This document shows positions 1 through 6,370 of a stretch of 13,349 nucleotides of DNA, in pieces. Origin of the DNA: an uncultured Lachnospiraceae bacterium (GTDB taxonomy: Bacteria; Bacillota; Clostridia; Lachnospirales; Lachnospiraceae); NCBI GenBank assembly GCA_910587955.1, contig CAJUNN010000044.1, positions 1-13,349 on the forward strand, read 5' to 3'. The notes under the pieces were generated by a model, which worked only from the letters and a program-made list of their open reading frames with translations, made no database searches and was not told the DNA's origin. The position numbers were made by a program, and so were the translations under genes. Every line of letters begins with the position of its first letter. Positions within the stretch are counted from its first letter, which is position 1.

Positions 1-207
1 CGATAAAATCAAAAAAATGTATAGACATTTTAAACTCATTTTGTGTTATGTTTGTGGTTTTAGAAAAGCATAAACATACAGAATATATGTAATTAATATA
101 CATTTGTGAAAATGAAAATATGTGAAATATGCGTCCAATAAATTTCATATAACAAAATATAATTTTAAAAATATTACAGGTTTACAAAGAAAAAAGAACG
201 GCTCAAA
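1..207. other. AT-rich non-coding leader upstream of the IclR gene
   Basis: This stretch is strongly AT-rich and carries no open frame with a ribosome site. It contains many short A/T palindromic fragments, including an operator-like site at 141-159 described separately. No RNA gene is recognisable. It probably holds upstream regulatory DNA and the end of an intergenic region that begins before the window. Confidence 0.6.
141..159. promoter_or_regulatory. Candidate IclR-type operator upstream of the regulator gene
   Basis: AATTTCATATAACAAAATA matches the 19-bp palindrome at 1280-1298 (TATTTCATAATACGAAATA) at 15 of 19 positions, with the same spacing between half-sites. It lies roughly 100 bases upstream of the predicted start of the regulator transcript, so it could serve autoregulation. 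The surroundings are very AT-rich, so a chance match is quite possible. Confidence 0.3.
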
Positions 208-221
208 GGACCGGCTGGTCC
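208..221. promoter_or_regulatory. GC-rich palindrome next to the regulator promoter
   Basis: GGACC-ggct-GGTCC is a perfect 5-bp inverted repeat with a 4-base centre. It stands out in AT-rich DNA and ends two bases before the -35 box at 224. It may be a protein-binding site; no T-run follows it, so it is not a terminator. Confidence 0.3.
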
Positions 222-223
222 GC

Positions 224-253
224 TTGACGGAAGCCTTTGGAACCAGTTATAAT
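224..253 (+). promoter_or_regulatory. Promoter of the IclR-family gene
   Basis: The -35 box is TTGACG (224-229) and the -10 box TATAAT (248-253), 18 bases apart. Transcription would begin near 260, giving a leader of about 55 bases before the start codon at 315. This also excludes the in-frame ATG at 237, which lies inside the promoter. Confidence 0.7.
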
Positions 254-314
254 GTTTAAATATAAGCGGAAAAGACCATCACAGAGGAAACATGGTGTGT
301 TGGAAAGGAGACAT

Positions 315-1088
315 ATGGCGGAACAAAAATCCACGGTACAGTCCATTGAGCGTGCGGTTGATATTCTGGAATTTCTCTACCGGAAGCGGGAGGAGGCCAG
401 CATTCGTGAAATCAGCGGGGAAACGGGACTTTCCGGCGGCACCGTACATAGGATTCTGGGGACGCTCCGGCAGCGGGGATTTGTTTATCAGAATGAAAGC
501 AATTCCAAATACTGGCTTGGGTTAAAGTTTTACAGCTACGGAGATGTGGTAAAGGAGAACCTGCCTATTGTAAGCATGGTGGAGCCCATAGCGGATGAGA
601 TTGCCAAGAAATACAAAGAAACGGTTTATATGACGGTGCCGTCTTTTGAATCCCCGGTGCTGGCACAGCAGGCCCATATCTTAAAGGTCAGCCATAGTTC
701 TTTTATTCTCCGTTCCTCTCCCGGCGTGGGGGCCGTTAGTCCCTGCCACGGCTCGGCTACGGGAAAATGCCTGATGTCTTATTATCCCAAGGCGCTGCTT
801 GAGGAATACAGCCGGTTTCCCCTGCCTTCCCTTACTTCCAGATCCGTTACGGACTGGGAGAATATGCGGGAAGAGCTGAAGAAAATCCGGCAGAAAGGAT
901 ATGCGGTGGAGTCGGAGGAAGAGGAGGTGGGCCTGACCTGCGTGGCTGTCCCCATTGTGGATAAAAATGAGCAGATTGTGGCGGCAGTCAGCCTTTCAGG
1001 GCCTACGGCGCGTATCTTTTCATTTCCCATCAACGAAATACTTGCGGATCTGCGTCAGATGAGCCGGGAAGTGACGGAGAATTTCTGA
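315..1088 (+). CDS. IclR-family transcriptional regulator
   Basis: The 257-residue product has the usual IclR length and layout. An N-terminal winged helix-turn-helix begins with QSIERAVDILEFL and includes the recognition-helix region SGGTVHRILGTLRQRGFV. It is followed by the larger effector-binding domain, with typical segments such as SPCHGSATGKCLMSYYP and the C-terminal VAVPIVDKNEQIVAAVSLSGP. The ATG at 315 is chosen because GGAAAGGAG (302-310) lies at ideal distance and the promoter at 224-253 excludes the upstream ATG at 237. IclR proteins bind small metabolites and usually repress or activate a neighbouring catabolic operon. Here the obvious target is the sugar importer starting about 300 bases downstream on the same strand, whose promoter carries two tandem palindromes. 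The gene has its own promoter and terminator, so it is a separate unit. The effector cannot be told from sequence. Confidence 0.93.
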   Translation: MAEQKSTVQSIERAVDILEFLYRKREEASIREISGETGLSGGTVHRILGTLRQRGFVYQNESNSKYWLGLKFYSYGDVVKENLPIVSMVEPIADEIAKKYKETVYMTVPSFESPVLAQQAHILKVSHSSFILRSSPGVGAVSPCHGSATGKCLMSYYPKALLEEYSRFPLPSLTSRSVTDWENMREELKKIRQKGYAVESEEEEVGLTCVAVPIVDKNEQIVAAVSLSGPTARIFSFPINEILADLRQMSREVTENF

Positions 1089-1101
1089 GAAAGAATCTGG
1101 G

Positions 1102-1136
1102 AGCTGTTGTGCAGAAGAAGCACAGCAGCTTTTTTT
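1102..1136 (+). terminator. Rho-independent terminator of the IclR gene
   Basis: AGCTGTTGTGC (1102-1112) pairs with GCACAGCAGCT (1120-1130) as an 11-bp stem with one G-U pair and a 7-base loop. A run of T (1131-1136) follows directly. It lies 13 bases after the stop codon of the regulator. Confidence 0.88.
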
Positions 1137-1242
1137 GTCTGTAAAATCACCCGTCGTCTCTCTTGATAGTTCGGAAAACAGTTCTTTTTCATCGGATAAT
1201 CGTATTATTTTCTGTTAATTTTGTAAAAAAACTCAAATTCTA

Positions 1243-1271
1243 TTGACAATATAAGAGCGCTTGTCTATAAT
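1243..1271 (+). promoter_or_regulatory. Perfect-consensus sigma-A promoter of the importer operon
   Basis: TTGACA (1243-1248) and TATAAT (1266-1271) are separated by exactly 17 bases, matching the sigma-A consensus at all 12 positions. The start would be near 1278. A promoter this strong normally needs a repressor to be controlled, which fits the palindromes just downstream. The spacer carries TAAGAGCGCTTGTC (1252-1265), weakly like a CcpA cre site. Confidence 0.88.
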
Positions 1272-1279
1272 AAAATCAG

Positions 1280-1318
1280 TATTTCATAATACGAAATAAT
1301 ATTTCGATATATGAAAAA
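1280..1318. promoter_or_regulatory. Two tandem 19-bp palindromic operator-like sites
   Basis: Site 1 is TATTTC-ataatac-GAAATA (1280-1298), a perfect inverted repeat with a 7-base centre. Site 2 is TATTTC-gatatat-GAAAAA (1300-1318), the same design with one arm imperfect. Their starts are 20 bases apart, about two helical turns. A third overlapping palindrome, CGAAAT-AAT-ATTTCG (1292-1306), arises between them. They cover about +2 to +41 of the predicted transcript, where a bound repressor would block transcription. The adjacent IclR-type regulator is the natural candidate to bind here; that is inference. Confidence 0.6.
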
Positions 1319-1370
1319 TGAATAATTATTCCAGAAAATGAAATTTATGTATTTTTCCTGGTCAGAAGTT

Positions 1371-1377
1371 GGGAGGG
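1371..1377 (+). promoter_or_regulatory. Ribosome site that decides the start of the ATPase gene
   Basis: GGGAGGG (1371-1377) directly abuts the in-frame ATG at 1378, too close to serve it. It lies 9 bases before the in-frame TTG at 1387, a normal distance. The upstream TTG at 1369 has no good site. TTG 1387 is therefore the most likely start. Confidence 0.5.
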
Positions 1378-1386
1378 ATGGAAAGG

Positions 1387-2877
1387 TTGGCAAGTTTATT
1401 GGAGGCGGAGGAGATCTGTAAGTCTTTTTCCGGGAATGCCGTTTTAAAGAATATTTCCCTTGTGCTGGACAGCGGGGAATGCCTGGCGCTGGTGGGAGAG
1501 AACGGGGCGGGGAAGAGTACGCTGATGAAAATCTTTTCCGGTATTTACAAGATGGACAGCGGAAGGCTGAAAATCCAGGGGGAGCCTGTAGAAGTGACTT
1601 CTCCGGGAATGGCAAAAGCCTGCGGGGTCAGCATTATCCATCAGGAGTTAAGCCTGATTCCAAATCTGACGGTGGCACAGAATATTTTTCTGGGAAATGA
1701 GATCCGTGGTGTTTTTGGCATTGACGATAAGGCCATGGAAGAGAAGGCCGGAGAGCTTTTGCGGGAGCTTGGAATTGCCATTGAGCCGGGGACTTCCGTG
1801 GTGCAGCTGACGGTAGCCCAGCAGCAGCTGGTGGAAATTGCCAAAGTGCTTGCCGGGAATGCAAGGATTATTATTATGGACGAGCCCACGGCAGCCCTTT
1901 CTTTTGAGGAGACGGAGAAGCTCTTTGCCATTGTGGAGAATTTGAAAAAGAACGGAAAAGGTATTATTTACATATCCCACCGCCTGGAGGAGATTTACCG
2001 GATTGCGGAGCGCATCTGCGTGCTGCGGGACGGAAGGATCATTGACATTTTTACGCCGGAGGTACCGGTGGGCCGGGTGGTGGAGGCCATGGTGGGACAA
2101 TCCATCCAGAACTATTATCCCAAACAGAAGACAGAACCCGGGGAAGTGGTTCTGGAAGTGAAAGGTCTCGGGGACGGAAAACATTACCGTGATATTTCTT
2201 TTACGGTGCGGGAGGGGGAAGTGTTCGGCATTGCGGGCCTGGTAGGTGCAGGCCAGATCCCGCTGGCCAGGGGCATTTACGGAACAGCCCGGGTGAAGAC
2301 CGGAGAGATTTTTGTAAAGGGCAGGAAGATGACCCGGCATTCCCCCAAAGAATCCATTTCCGGAGGCATGGCCCTGGTTACGGAGAACCGGAAAGAAGAG
2401 GGACTGATCCTTTCCATGTCTGTAAAAGAAAATATCGGGCTCTCCCCCTGGGCGCCCATGAAATATGCGGGAGGCGTCATTGATGAACGGGCAGAGCGGG
2501 AAACGGCAGAAAAGAGCGTGGAAGAGTACGGGATCAAAACGGACTCCATTTCCAAGGAAGTAATGCTTCTCTCAGGCGGAAACCAGCAGAAAGTGGTCTT
2601 GGCAATGATTCTTGTGACGGATCCGGATGTGGTGATTATGTGCGAGCCCACCAGAGGGGTAGATGTGAACGGAAAAGTAGAGATTTACCAGATCATCAAC
2701 CAGCTGCTTGCCCGGAAAAAAGCGGTTCTGCTCATATCGTCGGAGATCCCGGAGGTTCTGGGTATGAGCGACCGGATTGCCATTCTGAATAAGGGACGGA
2801 TTGTGCGGGAAACGGAGGAGAAGCTCACAGAGGAAGAAGTAATGTATTTTGCGACGGGGGGACATGAACGTGGATAA
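1387..2877 (+). CDS. CUT2-family sugar ABC transporter, double ATP-binding protein
   Basis: The product has 496 residues from TTG 1387, the usual length of RbsA/MglA-type proteins with two fused ATPase domains. It energises sugar import from the cytoplasmic face of the membrane. The N-terminal domain is complete: Walker A GENGAGKS (about 37-44), Q-loop region IHQELSLIP, the variant signature TVAQQQLVEIAKVL, Walker B IIIMDEPTAAL and switch histidine ISHRL. The C-terminal domain has the family's degenerate Walker A (GLVGAGQ), a good signature LSGGNQQKVV and a Walker B reading VVIMCEPTRGVDV. There the expected aspartate before Glu is cysteine, so this half probably does not hydrolyse ATP normally. 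The downstream permease starts inside the last codons, so the two are translationally coupled. The start is uncertain between 1369, 1378 and 1387. The sugar cannot be named. Confidence 0.92.
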   Translation: MASLLEAEEICKSFSGNAVLKNISLVLDSGECLALVGENGAGKSTLMKIFSGIYKMDSGRLKIQGEPVEVTSPGMAKACGVSIIHQELSLIPNLTVAQNIFLGNEIRGVFGIDDKAMEEKAGELLRELGIAIEPGTSVVQLTVAQQQLVEIAKVLAGNARIIIMDEPTAALSFEETEKLFAIVENLKKNGKGIIYISHRLEEIYRIAERICVLRDGRIIDIFTPEVPVGRVVEAMVGQSIQNYYPKQKTEPGEVVLEVKGLGDGKHYRDISFTVREGEVFGIAGLVGAGQIPLARGIYGTARVKTGEIFVKGRKMTRHSPKESISGGMALVTENRKEEGLILSMSVKENIGLSPWAPMKYAGGVIDERAERETAEKSVEEYGIKTDSISKEVMLLSGGNQQKVVLAMILVTDPDVVIMCEPTRGVDVNGKVEIYQIINQLLARKKAVLLISSEIPEVLGMSDRIAILNKGRIVRETEEKLTEEEVMYFATGGHERG

Positions 2878-3823
2878 GAGAAAATTTTGGCTGGTGGCGC
2901 GCAAGTATGCCACATTGGCGATTCTGATTGTATTTGTCATTGCCATGTCATTGCTGACAGAACGTTTTTTAACCTTTAAAAATCTGACCAACGTAGGAAG
3001 GCAGCTCTCTTTTAATGCCATTATCAGCGTGGCCATGACCATGGTGATTATCTCCGGGGGGATCGACCTGTCGGTGGGCGGAACGGTTGCCCTGGCAGGG
3101 TGCGTGTGCGCGAGAATCATAGCGGACAGCGGGCAGATTCTTCCGGCTGTATTGGCGGCGCTGGCAATCGGAACTGCAGTGGGCCTTTTTAACGGAATCT
3201 TGATTGCCTGTACGAATATCGCCCCCTTTATCATCACCCTGTCTTCTCTGTCCGTGGCGAAGGGTATGACGCTGGTGTTTACGAATGCCAGCCCGATTCC
3301 GCTTTCCAACGAAGGGTTTAAGGCTCTGGGACAGTCCAGTTTTTATTCTGTTCCCACACCGATTTTCATTATGCTGGCCGTCTTTCTGGCTGCCGGATAT
3401 GTGATGAAAAAGACCAAGTTCGGCCGCTATATTTATGCCATCGGCGGCAATGAGCGTTCGGCTGTCCTGGCGGGAATTTCCGTAAAGCGTGTGAAGCTGG
3501 CGGTCTATGTGATCTCAGGAGTGCTGGCTGCCTTTACGGGTATACTCTACACCTCCCGCCTTTCCTCCGGGGTCCCGGGCCTGGGAGACGGATTTGAGAT
3601 GGATGCCATTACTGCGGCCGTCATAGGAGGGGCCAGCCTGGCAGGGGGACAGGGAGGAATCTGGGGCACCATGATAGGAGCCATGATCATCGGAATTTTG
3701 AATAACGCCTTGAATCTATTAAACGTAAATACCAATTACCAGGATATCGCCACAGGTGTGGTAGTGCTGATTGCGGTTTTGTTTGACTGGTTTATCCAGA
3801 CCAGGGTTCGCAGCGACTCATAA
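2864..3823 (+). CDS. CUT2-family sugar ABC transporter permease (RbsC-like)
   Basis: This 319-residue integral membrane protein forms the transmembrane channel of the importer. It starts with a short charged segment, then a hydrophobic helix (ATLAILIVFVIAMSLL), and continues with about nine or ten membrane segments. Family hallmarks include SGGIDLSVGG near residue 65, FNGILIA, and the cytoplasmic loop AAVIGGASLAGGQGGIWGT, followed by LNNALNLLNV and the C-terminal helix ending IAVLFDWF. The length is normal for RbsC-type permeases. ATG 2864 overlaps the end of the ATPase gene by 14 bases; GTG 2870 is an alternative better spaced from the GGGGGGA at 2855-2861. The overlap implies coupled translation. 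It presumably pairs with the ATPase upstream and the lipoprotein downstream. Confidence 0.92.
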   Translation: MNVDKRKFWLVARKYATLAILIVFVIAMSLLTERFLTFKNLTNVGRQLSFNAIISVAMTMVIISGGIDLSVGGTVALAGCVCARIIADSGQILPAVLAALAIGTAVGLFNGILIACTNIAPFIITLSSLSVAKGMTLVFTNASPIPLSNEGFKALGQSSFYSVPTPIFIMLAVFLAAGYVMKKTKFGRYIYAIGGNERSAVLAGISVKRVKLAVYVISGVLAAFTGILYTSRLSSGVPGLGDGFEMDAITAAVIGGASLAGGQGGIWGTMIGAMIIGILNNALNLLNVNTNYQDIATGVVVLIAVLFDWFIQTRVRSDS

Positions 3824-3827
3824 GAAA

Positions 3828-3848
3828 ATAAACGGGATTCCCGTTTAT
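3828..3848. repeat. Perfect 21-base palindrome between permease and binding-protein genes
   Basis: ATAAACGGGA (3828-3837) and TCCCGTTTAT (3839-3848) are exact inverted repeats around a single T. As RNA this gives about a 9-bp stem with a 3-base loop. It begins 4 bases after the permease stop and lies about 40 bases before the lipoprotein start. No T-run follows, so it is not a standard terminator. It could stabilise or separate transcript segments so the binding protein is made in excess, or it could be a DNA-binding site. Confidence 0.6.
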
Positions 3849-3886
3849 GATAGAAACATTACATTTATCAGAGAAAGGAGAAGAAG

Positions 3887-4945
3887 ATGAAAAAGTTATT
3901 GGCAGTATTGACGGCAGCGGCTTTGCTGGGGAGCGCATTGGCGGGGTGTTCCAAGGCACCTGCAAAAGAGCCGGAACCGGCGGAAAATTCCGGCACTTCG
4001 GAGGAAACGCAGGGGGAGGACTCACAGGAAGAGGAAAAAGAACCTGCAGGCAGCGGTTATAAGGTAGCATTTACGGTTCCTACCATGAACAATCCGTTTT
4101 TCGTAGATCAGATTGCCGGCGCGCAGAAAGCGGCCGACGAGAGAGGCATCCAGCTTCTCACCGCCGGAGCAGACAACGCTGTAAACCAGCAGATTGAGCA
4201 GATCGAGGACTACATTACCCAGAATGTGGACGGTATGATTGTCCACGCCGTGGATACCACAGGTATCGTTACGGGAATTGAGGCGCTGAACGAGGCTGGA
4301 ATTCCGGTAGTGACAACAGCCGAAAAGCCCACAGGGGGAGTGGTGACCTGCGCTGTAACCTGGGACAATTACCAGGACGGCTACAGTGCCGGAAAATACA
4401 TTGCCGAAGCCCTTGGGGGAGAAGGAAAGGTGTGCGAGCTTTCGGGCGTTGCGGGACAGCAGAGCAGCCGTGAGAAGTCCCAGGGATTCCAGGACGCCAT
4501 TGCGGAGTATCCCAAGATGGAGCTTCTGGCCTCCCAGCCGGCGGAATTTGACCGGGCCAAGGCCATGAGTGCCATGGAGAATTTCCTCCAGTCCTTTGAT
4601 GTGATTGACGCCGTGTATGCTTCCAACGATGAGATGGCTCTGGGCGCAATCCAGGCGATCAAAGCCGAGGGGAGAATGGAAGAAATCTTCGTAATGGGAA
4701 ATGACGGAACGGCAGACGCCATTCAGGCGATTGAAGCGGGGGAAATGGCGGTTTCCAACGCAACGCCGCCCTTCCTTCAGGGCTACTGCGCCGTGGATAT
4801 GATGTACCGTGCCCTTAAGGGGGAGGAGATCCCGGATACCATCATTGAGCAGAGTACCATTATCACCAAAGAGAACCTGGATGAGGCAGATCACATTCTC
4901 TTCGGGGTGGATGAGGAAGACTGGTATTGGGTAAAGCAGTTTTAA
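3887..4945 (+). CDS. Sugar ABC transporter substrate-binding lipoprotein (periplasmic-binding-protein type 4 fold)
   Basis: The 352-residue product begins with a lipoprotein signal peptide: positively charged MKK, a hydrophobic core and the lipobox SALAGC, with Cys21 as the predicted lipid anchor. An acidic, proline- and glutamate-rich tether runs to about residue 52. The binding domain resembles RbsB-type proteins: KVAFTVPTMNNPFF at its start, QQIEQIEDYITQNVDGMIVHAVDT, DNYQDGYSAGKYIAEAL, ASNDEMALGAIQAIKAEG and GNDGTADAIQAIEAGEM. It would capture a sugar or sugar-like ligand outside the membrane and deliver it to the permease. AAGGAG at 3875-3880 gives a well-placed ribosome site for ATG 3887. 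It is third in the operon, behind the palindrome at 3828-3848. The ligand is unknown. Confidence 0.93.
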   Translation: MKKLLAVLTAAALLGSALAGCSKAPAKEPEPAENSGTSEETQGEDSQEEEKEPAGSGYKVAFTVPTMNNPFFVDQIAGAQKAADERGIQLLTAGADNAVNQQIEQIEDYITQNVDGMIVHAVDTTGIVTGIEALNEAGIPVVTTAEKPTGGVVTCAVTWDNYQDGYSAGKYIAEALGGEGKVCELSGVAGQQSSREKSQGFQDAIAEYPKMELLASQPAEFDRAKAMSAMENFLQSFDVIDAVYASNDEMALGAIQAIKAEGRMEEIFVMGNDGTADAIQAIEAGEMAVSNATPPFLQGYCAVDMMYRALKGEEIPDTIIEQSTIITKENLDEADHILFGVDEEDWYWVKQF

Positions 4946-4969
4946 GACTCGGGAAAGGAAGCGGAAAAA

Positions 4970-5698
4970 ATGAGGGTGACAGATCACACTTATGTTTTGA
5001 GCGGAACAAATTACAGTGCGGGAGAATACGGGCCCCTTGGCAATGTATACGGCATTCAGACAAATGAGGGCTTGATTTTGATTGACTGCGGGCTTCCGGA
5101 CAGCGGGCTGGAAATCATTCAGGAAACCCTGGACTATTATGGGATTACGGATCCGGTTACGCATGTGCTGGTTACACACGCCCACGTGGATCACTGCGGA
5201 AATGCCAAGTATTATCAGGACCGGGGCGCCAAAATCATTGTGGGCGCGGGGGATGTGGATTACCTGTGCAAGGCCGGAGGGTTTAATATGTTCCGGGATA
5301 CCCGGGTGGAGGAGACCACCTACCATCTCTTCCCGGCATTTACGCCGGATATAGCCATCGATCACGATCAGGAGATGGAGATTCACGGACTGGCTTTTCA
5401 ATTTATACTGATTCCCGGACATTCCATGGGGAGTATGGCCATTCAGGTAACATTTGAGGGAAAAACTATGCTGTTCGTGGGGGATGTCATCCGTCCGGCA
5501 GGTATCTTCTGCGAAGATATCATTCCCGAGTGGCGGGGGGATCCCAAGTTTGACCGGCAGATGTTTGTGGAAAGCATGGTAAAGCTGGCGCAGCTGGATA
5601 CGGATATGGTGCTTCCGGGGCACGGAACTTTGGTGGTGCGTGACGGAACGAAAGTGCTGCGGATTGCGGCTAAGAAAGCATACACTACCATGCGCTGA
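4970..5698 (+). CDS. Metallo-beta-lactamase-fold hydrolase
   Basis: The 242-residue product carries the full metal-binding set of the metallo-beta-lactamase superfamily: the THAHVDH motif (His70, His72, Asp74, His75), His151 in PGHSMGS, Asp172 in FVGDVIRP and His218 in LPGHG. This predicts a two-metal cytoplasmic hydrolase; no signal peptide is seen. The superfamily includes lactonases, glyoxalase II-type thioesterases, beta-lactamases and nucleases, and sequence alone does not choose among them. It starts 24 bases after the binding-protein stop and is followed by the operon terminator, so it is the last gene of the import operon. It may act on the imported compound or on a product of it, for example by opening a lactone or ester; that is inference. 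GGAAAGGA lies upstream of ATG 4970. Confidence 0.85.
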   Translation: MRVTDHTYVLSGTNYSAGEYGPLGNVYGIQTNEGLILIDCGLPDSGLEIIQETLDYYGITDPVTHVLVTHAHVDHCGNAKYYQDRGAKIIVGAGDVDYLCKAGGFNMFRDTRVEETTYHLFPAFTPDIAIDHDQEMEIHGLAFQFILIPGHSMGSMAIQVTFEGKTMLFVGDVIRPAGIFCEDIIPEWRGDPKFDRQMFVESMVKLAQLDTDMVLPGHGTLVVRDGTKVLRIAAKKAYTTMR

Positions 5699-5726
5699 AA
5701 AAGCAGTAAAACGAAGATAATAGAAC

Positions 5727-5774
5727 AAAGGTGATAAAACAAAGCCCGCAGGGGTGATGTTTTATCACCTTTTT
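5727..5774 (+). terminator. Strong terminator ending the import operon
   Basis: AAAGGTGATAAAACA (5727-5741) pairs perfectly over 15 bases with TGTTTTATCACCTTT (5758-5772), with a 16-base loop, and the right arm runs into five T (5770-5774). The stem is fairly AT-rich but long. It lies 29 bases after the hydrolase stop and insulates the remnant cassette downstream. Confidence 0.8.
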
Positions 5775-5781
5775 CCGTGTC

Positions 5782-5814
5782 TTCGGCCGTGGAAAGCTGC
5801 TTTAACGGGCCGAA
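5782..5814. repeat. Imperfect inverted repeat between the operon terminator and the remnant cassette
   Basis: TTCGGCC (5782-5788) pairs with GGCCGAA (5808-5814), and inside it AAAGC (5793-5797) pairs with GCTTT (5799-5803), separated by a small internal loop. It is not followed by a T-run. The surrounding 5775-5876 holds no gene and no clear promoter. It may be an old operator or simply residue of the decayed cassette. Confidence 0.35.
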
Positions 5815-5876
5815 AATTTGACAGAGGGATCCCGGATGGCGCTGGGCGTGATTCCAAGCCTTGCGTGAAAGATTTT

Positions 5877-6366
5877 TCCGAAGTGGCACAAATGCCGGAC
5901 ATGTACCCGAAGGAGAAGGCGGCAGGGGAAAAGGTGATTTCCGTAAAGAATCTTTCCACGGCGAGCCTGAAAGATCTCAGCTTTTCCGCAAGGGCGGGAG
6001 ATCAGCAGCAAGTGGATAGAAGCCCTGGCAACCAAGACCCCTTCCCTTGATACTCCCGCAGAAGCCCTTTCCGGGGGAAACCAGCAGAAGGTGGTGCTGG
6101 CTAAGTGGCTGGAGTTAAGCCCGGATGTCTTGATTCTGAATGAGCCCACCCGCGGAATTGACGTGGGGGCCAAAGCGGAGATTTACCGGATTCTGAACGG
6201 TCTGTGCAGGGAAGGAAAATGTATTATTATGATCACGTCGGAGATGCCGGAGCTTCTGGCTATGTCGGATCGAATCCTGATTCTGTCTGAGGGGAAAGTG
6301 ACCGGTATGCTTACGGCGGAGGAAGCCACCCAGGAAATGATTGTGCAATGTGCCATAGGAGGTTGA
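5877..6366 (+). pseudogene. Broken CUT2 sugar ABC ATPase remnant
   Basis: Two pieces of an RbsA-type ATPase are joined in different frames. The first (about 5880-6000) reads MYPKEKAAGEKVISVKNLS...LKDLSFSARAG, matching the linker and the start of the second ATPase domain; compare YYPKQK...EVKGL...YRDISFTVREGE in the intact gene upstream. The second (from about 6001, another frame) reads KWIEALATKTPSLDTPAEALSGGNQQKVVLA and continues through LILNEPTRGIDVGAKAEIY and TSEMPELLAMSDRI to the normal C-terminus at 6366. About 300 bases between them are missing, and the whole N-terminal domain with its Walker A is gone. Walker B reads NEPT, with Asn for Asp. A short open frame from 6091 keeps only the C-terminal 91 residues and cannot work as a transporter ATPase. 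The stop lies 4 bases before the permease start, as in an old operon. Confidence 0.85.
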
Positions 6367-6370
6367 CAGG

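Noticed and set aside
237..314. Longer N-terminus for the IclR regulator from ATG 237
   Set aside because: This ATG lies inside the predicted promoter (224-253) and lacks a ribosome site; ATG 315 has an ideal one and gives the normal family length.
4022..5728. Long minus-strand open frame opposite the binding-protein and hydrolase genes
   Set aside because: It is antisense to two clear genes with diagnostic motifs, resembles no family, and probably reflects codon bias on the coding strand.
5818..5850. Promoter for the second permease (TTGACA at 5818-5823)
   Set aside because: No acceptable -10 box lies 16-19 bases downstream; the sequence there is GC-rich.
5754..6050. Independent small gene before the second permease
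   Set aside because: Its first part overlaps the terminator stem and its later part is ATPase linker sequence that runs out of frame after about 6000; it belongs to the pseudogene.
6091..6366. Functional short ATPase subunit
   Set aside because: It lacks Walker A and everything before the signature; it is only the C-terminal fragment of the broken ATPase.
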